Origin: Arthrobacter cavernae
Lineage (GTDB): Bacteria > Actinomycetota > Actinomycetes > Actinomycetales > Micrococcaceae
Length of the DNA stretch: 40,084 nucleotides
Assembly: GCF_017368795.1 (NCBI RefSeq)
Contig: NZ_JAFNLL010000005.1
Coordinates: 1 to 40,084 of the forward strand
Direction of reading: 5' to 3'
Positions 37,218 to 40,084 of the stretch are shown in pieces; positions within the stretch are counted from its first letter, which is position 1; the number at the start of each line of letters is the position of its first letter. The notes beneath the pieces are model-generated. The model was not told the origin of the DNA, did no database searches, and saw nothing but the letters and a program-made list of their open reading frames with translations. Position numbers and translations under genes: made by a program.

Positions 37218-38143
37218 GCCTGTCCCTCCAGTTCGGCGAAGAGTGCCAGCGCCGCGGACAGGTCGTCCGGGGTCTTGACAGCGACGGTCTTGACGCCGGG
37301 CATGCCGCGCTTGGCGAGCCCGGCGAGGGTGCCGGCAGGGGCCAGCTCAACCACGCCGGTCACGCCGCGCTGCACCAGCGTCTCCATACAGAGATCCCAG
37401 CGGACGGGGCGGGACACCTGAGCGATCAGGCTCTCGACGGCGGCGGTACCGGCAGTGACTTCCTTGCCGTCGAAGTTGGAAAGCAGCGGGACGGCCGGGT
37501 TCTGCGGTTTCAGGGACGGCTGCAGGGCTTCCAGTGCGCTCACGGCAGGTGCCATGTGCGAGGTGTGGAAGGCGCCGGCGACCTTGAGCGGGATCACGCG
37601 GGCCTTCGCCGGCGGGTTCTCGGCCAGGGCCTTGAGCTGTTCGAAGGTGCCTGCGGCGACGGTCTGGCCCGCACCGTTGACGTTGGCAGGGGTGGCGCCG
37701 GCGGCCTCGATGGCGGCCAGGACCTCCGTGGGGTCGCCGCCGACCACGGCGCTCATGCCGGTCGGGGTGACGGCGGCCGCGGCGGCCATGCTGTTGGCCC
37801 GTTCCCGGACGAAGGTCATGGCTTCGGCTTCGCTGAGCACGCCGGCGAGGGCAGAGGCGGTGATTTCGCCGACCGAGTGCCCGGCAAGAACCACGGGCAG
37901 GGTGCTGAGTTCGACGTCGAACAGCGACTTTGCGGCCACGAGGCCAGCCGCGACAATCAGGGGCTGCGCGACGGCGGTGTCCTTGATGGTCTCTTCGTCC
38001 GAGGTGGTGCCGTGGGCCTTGAGATCAATGCCTGCAATCTCGCTCAATGCGGCCAGATGGCCCTCTACGGAAGGCAGTTCCAGCCAGGGGGCCAAAAAGC
38101 CAGGGGTCTGGGAGCCCTGTCCAGGGCAGACGATTGCAAGCAC
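37214..38143 (-). CDS. fabD: Malonyl-CoA:ACP transacylase (FabD)
   Basis: 309 residues from GTG 38143 (VLAIVCPGQGSQ); the ORF is open further to 38176, but conserved sequence begins at CPGQGSQ and GGAAAG precedes the GTG. Active Ser in LAGHSVGEITASALAG, with the substrate-binding Arg in VRERANSMAAAAAVTPTGMS (TFVRERA) and a C-terminal FHTSHMAPA with the catalytic His. It moves malonyl from CoA to ACP. First gene of the fab operon, 88 bases after fasR; a dyad operator lies in the gap. Confidence 0.95.
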   Translation of the reverse strand: MLAIVCPGQGSQTPGFLAPWLELPSVEGHLAALSEIAGIDLKAHGTTSDEETIKDTAVAQPLIVAAGLVAAKSLFDVELSTLPVVLAGHSVGEITASALAGVLSEAEAMTFVRERANSMAAAAAVTPTGMSAVVGGDPTEVLAAIEAAGATPANVNGAGQTVAAGTFEQLKALAENPPAKARVIPLKVAGAFHTSHMAPAVSALEALQPSLKPQNPAVPLLSNFDGKEVTAGTAAVESLIAQVSRPVRWDLCMETLVQRGVTGVVELAPAGTLAGLAKRGMPGVKTVAVKTPDDLSAALALFAELEGQA

Positions 38144-38210
38144 GTATCCAGCTTTCCAAATTGCCACGTGATCCACCGGTGTTTTCGTACACCAAGCTCA
38201 CTGGGTCAGT

Positions 38211-38227
38211 TTGTAGGAAGTCTACAA
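38211..38227. promoter_or_regulatory. Perfect dyad upstream of fabD, probable FasR operator
   Basis: TTGTAGGAAGTCTACAA: six-base perfect inverted repeat arms with a five-base centre, 68 bases upstream of fabD. A close copy (14 of 17 positions) lies upstream of fasR at 39513-39529. Confidence 0.65.
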
Positions 38228-38231
38228 CGGT

Positions 38232-39476
38232 TCAGGTCTGGGAACGTGATCCGTGTCGTTCGGACGAGGTCTTCGGCTGGGCCGAAAGCCTTCCCACCAC
38301 CAGCGCCGTCTGGAGGACAAAAGCCTCCCTGGGCAGTAGCGGATCCCATCCGGTGACATCGCAGACGCGCTTCAAACGGTAGCGCACCGTGTTGGCATGG
38401 ACGAACAGTTCACGGGCCGTTGCCTCGAGGGAATGCCCCAGCTCAAGATAGGTTCCCAGCGTTTCGACGAGTCCGTTCGAGGCGGCCAGCAGCGGCCGGT
38501 AGATGTTTTTCACCAGGGAGCGGCGCGCCGCGTCGTCGCCCGAAACCACGCGTTCCGGCAGGAGATCGTCGGCTGCCACGGGGCGGGGGGCGGACGGCCA
38601 CGCCTTCGCGGCGGTGAGGCCCGCAAACGCCGCCTGCGCGGAACTGCTCGCCTCCAGCAGCGAACCGGCTTCGGGGCCGTACACCACGGCGCCCGGGGCA
38701 AACAGCTCGCTCAGTTTCACATACGCCGTGTCGCGGTCCTGCACGCCGCCCAGGATGAGGATCAGCCGGTCGCCCTGGATGCCCACCAGGGCGTCCTCGG
38801 CGTACCGGCCGGCGGTGCGGCGCAGTTCGCTGACGTAGCTGGCGCTGGGTTCTGACGGCGAGTTGCCCACCATCACGGTGAACCTCTCCTGCGCCTTCCA
38901 GCCCAGTGCCGCAATCCTGGAGCGCAGGGCGTCCGTGTTCTCGCCGCGCAGGATGGCGTCCACAATAAGGGCCTCGAGCCGTGTGTCCCAGGATCCCCGG
39001 GACTCGGCTGCGCGCGCATAGACATCGGCGGCAGCGAAGGCCACCTCGCGCGAATACCGCAGCACGGCCTCCCGCAGCGAAGGCTGGTCCGATTCCGGCG
39101 CGATCACCGGCACCTGGTCCTCCACCACCTCCACCACAATCCGGATGAGCTGGAGCGCCTTCTGCAGGCTGATGGAGCGTGTCAACTCCGTGGGGGCATT
39201 GCCGAAGACGTCCGTGAGGATCCAAGACGGCGAGCTCGGCCGCTCGTACCAGGTCACGAAGGCGGCGATGCCGTTCTGGGCCACCAGGCCCAGCGCCGAG
39301 CGTTCATCGGAGCTGAGGCGGCTGTACCAGGGCAGCGATTTCTCAAGCTGGCGCATGATGGTGGTGGACAGCTGGCCCACGTTGGCGCGGAGCTGTTTCA
39401 GCGTCACCGCCTTTTCCGGCGTCAATGCACGCGAGGGTGCCTTGCGCTTTGCGGGGGTCTGTGAGGGCTCTGCCAT
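38232..39476 (-). CDS. fasR: PucR-family regulator of fatty acid synthesis (FasR)
   Basis: 414 residues from ATG 39476 (MAEPSQTPAKRK). The central part has a GGDEF-like PucR fold (QERFTVMVGNSPSEPSASYV, LVGIQGDRLILILGGVQDRD) and the C-terminus is the PucR helix-turn-helix: LGTYLELGHSLEATARELFV then HANTVRYRLKRVCDVTGWDP. In Streptomyces a protein of this type, FasR, lies next to fabDHPF and activates it. Gene order, direction and a shared dyad ahead of both fasR and fabD support the same job, with possible self-regulation. Confidence 0.88.
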   Translation of the reverse strand: MAEPSQTPAKRKAPSRALTPEKAVTLKQLRANVGQLSTTIMRQLEKSLPWYSRLSSDERSALGLVAQNGIAAFVTWYERPSSPSWILTDVFGNAPTELTRSISLQKALQLIRIVVEVVEDQVPVIAPESDQPSLREAVLRYSREVAFAAADVYARAAESRGSWDTRLEALIVDAILRGENTDALRSRIAALGWKAQERFTVMVGNSPSEPSASYVSELRRTAGRYAEDALVGIQGDRLILILGGVQDRDTAYVKLSELFAPGAVVYGPEAGSLLEASSSAQAAFAGLTAAKAWPSAPRPVAADDLLPERVVSGDDAARRSLVKNIYRPLLAASNGLVETLGTYLELGHSLEATARELFVHANTVRYRLKRVCDVTGWDPLLPREAFVLQTALVVGRLSAQPKTSSERHGSRSQT

Positions 39477-39512
39477 GGAACGAGCATACGGCCCATCACC
39501 GGCAAGCTCCAT

Positions 39513-39529
39513 TTGTGCGAAGGCTACAA
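39513..39529. promoter_or_regulatory. Imperfect dyad upstream of fasR, probable FasR operator
   Basis: TTGTGCGAAGGCTACAA, 37 bases before the fasR ATG. It matches the fabD-upstream dyad at 14 of 17 positions, including the whole right arm CTACAA. Confidence 0.5.
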
Positions 39530-39586
39530 CTTCCTTTGTGGTGCGTCACTAGCCTTACCGGGGTTCCGGCAGGGAAGTTAAAGCCC

Positions 39587-39622
39587 GACGGCGGCCCCCA
39601 CCACATGGTGGAAGCCGCCGTC
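39587..39622. terminator. Terminator after aceE
   Basis: GACGGCGGC (39587-39595) with GCCGCCGTC (39614-39622), and an inner CCACC/GGTGG (39598-39602 with 39607-39611) on a four-base loop. It lies 33 bases beyond the aceE stop on the minus strand. Confidence 0.75.
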
Positions 39623-39655
39623 GTTGGACATCGCGTGGGCGATCCGCGCGTGGTG

Positions 39656-40084
39656 CTAGGCGTCGCCGCCCGCGCCGCCGGTGGTGCCGGCGTTGACATC
39701 GAGGAGACGGTACTTCTCGATGGCCTGTGCCGGTGCCTGTGCGTCCACTTCGCCCTTGGCCGCCAGGAGTTGCAGGGTCTTCACGACGATGGAGTGGGTG
39801 TCGTTCTTGAAGAAGCGGCGGGCTGCCTGGCGGGTGTCGGAGAAGCCGAAGCCGTCCGCGCCGAGGGAGGCGAACTCGTTCGGGAGGAACTGGCGGATCT
39901 GGTCCGGGACGGCCTTCATGTAGTCCGAGACGGCCACGACGGGTCCGGTGGCGCCGGCGAGCTGGGCGGCCACGAAGGGGGTCCGGGCGGGGGTGCCGGG
40001 GTTGAGGAAGGCTTCTTCCTCGGCGGCGAGGCCGTCGCGGCGCAGTTCGTTCCAGGAGGTCACGGACCAGACGTCCGCGGCCAC
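39656..40084 (-). CDS. aceE: Pyruvate dehydrogenase E1 component (C-terminal part, cut by window edge)
   Basis: 142 residues of the C-terminal domain: DVWSVTSWNELRRDGLAAEE, ARTPFVAAQLAGATGPVVAV, SDYMKAVPDQIRQFLPNEFA and SLGADGFGFSDTRQAARRFF match the homodimeric E1 (AceE) of actinobacteria and proteobacteria. It decarboxylates pyruvate with thiamine diphosphate in the pyruvate dehydrogenase complex and provides acetyl-CoA, the substrate of the fab genes nearby. It runs off the window at 40084. Confidence 0.95.
   Translation of the reverse strand: MAADVWSVTSWNELRRDGLAAEEEAFLNPGTPARTPFVAAQLAGATGPVVAVSDYMKAVPDQIRQFLPNEFASLGADGFGFSDTRQAARRFFKNDTHSIVVKTLQLLAAKGEVDAQAPAQAIEKYRLLDVNAGTTGGAGGDA

Noticed and set aside
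1..40084. CRISPR array or insertion sequence
   Set aside because: No spaced direct repeats of 24-40 bases and no transposase gene were found; the only tandem repeats are the pentapeptide codons and the 11-bp repeat at 26575.

Overview
The window is the junction between an integrated prophage and its actinobacterial host. Bases 1 to about 31,735 are prophage. The rest, about 31,736 to 40,084, is host chromosome that is visibly richer in G+C. The host genes are dprA, a DUF3145 gene, the fabD-fabH-acpP-fabF operon with a PucR-type FasR regulator, and the end of aceE. This set and order fit a high-GC member of the Micrococcaceae (Arthrobacter-like). The left end of the prophage lies outside the window.

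Integration: a large serine integrase (minus strand, start 31683) lies directly against a headless comM (YifB) gene. comM homology begins at the Walker B motif of its AAA+ domain, so the prophage sits inside comM, immediately upstream of dprA. The integrase promoter abuts the junction.

Prophage layout. (1) 1-1995, minus: early genes with a pentapeptide-repeat protein, a Rad52-family annealing protein and several small overlapping ORFs. (2) 1996-2291: control region. (3) 2292-3304, plus: a replication-relaxation family protein and a small membrane protein. (4) 3305-4501: about 1.2 kb without a convincing gene, but with a strong promoter driving a structured RNA that ends in an intrinsic terminator, and further stem structures. 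(5) 4502-8366: accessory genes, namely a WhiB-like regulator behind a tiny coupled ORF, a membrane-anchored protein, a D12-class adenine methyltransferase paired with an HNH nuclease (a likely restriction-modification system), and, on the minus strand, a GT51 peptidoglycan glycosyltransferase. (6) 8491-23685, plus: packaging and virion genes (small terminase, endonuclease VII, large terminase, portal, scaffold, coat, adaptor, tail hub, fibre proteins, two internal virion proteins, tail fibre). There is no tape-measure or tail-tube gene, and the pattern is podovirus-like. (7) 23687-26548: lysis genes (a membrane/coiled-coil protein, a CHAP-type endolysin with an internal start, a secreted HNH-like protein, a broken HNH gene, a holin candidate). 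(8) 26666-27007: an Lsr2-type silencer. (9) 27058-29993, minus: a VirD4/TraG-like coupling ATPase preceded by three tiny proteins. (10) The integrase.

Three late genes carry lesions: an in-frame opal in the scaffold gene, a +1 frameshift in a tail gene, and an amber in the HNH gene. The prophage may therefore be decaying, or the assembly has errors. The most unusual features are the combination of a podovirus-like virion with a conjugation-type ATPase and replication-relaxation protein, the prophage-borne GT51 enzyme, and the structured RNA at 3664-3800. All function calls rest on reading motifs by eye; no database search was possible.
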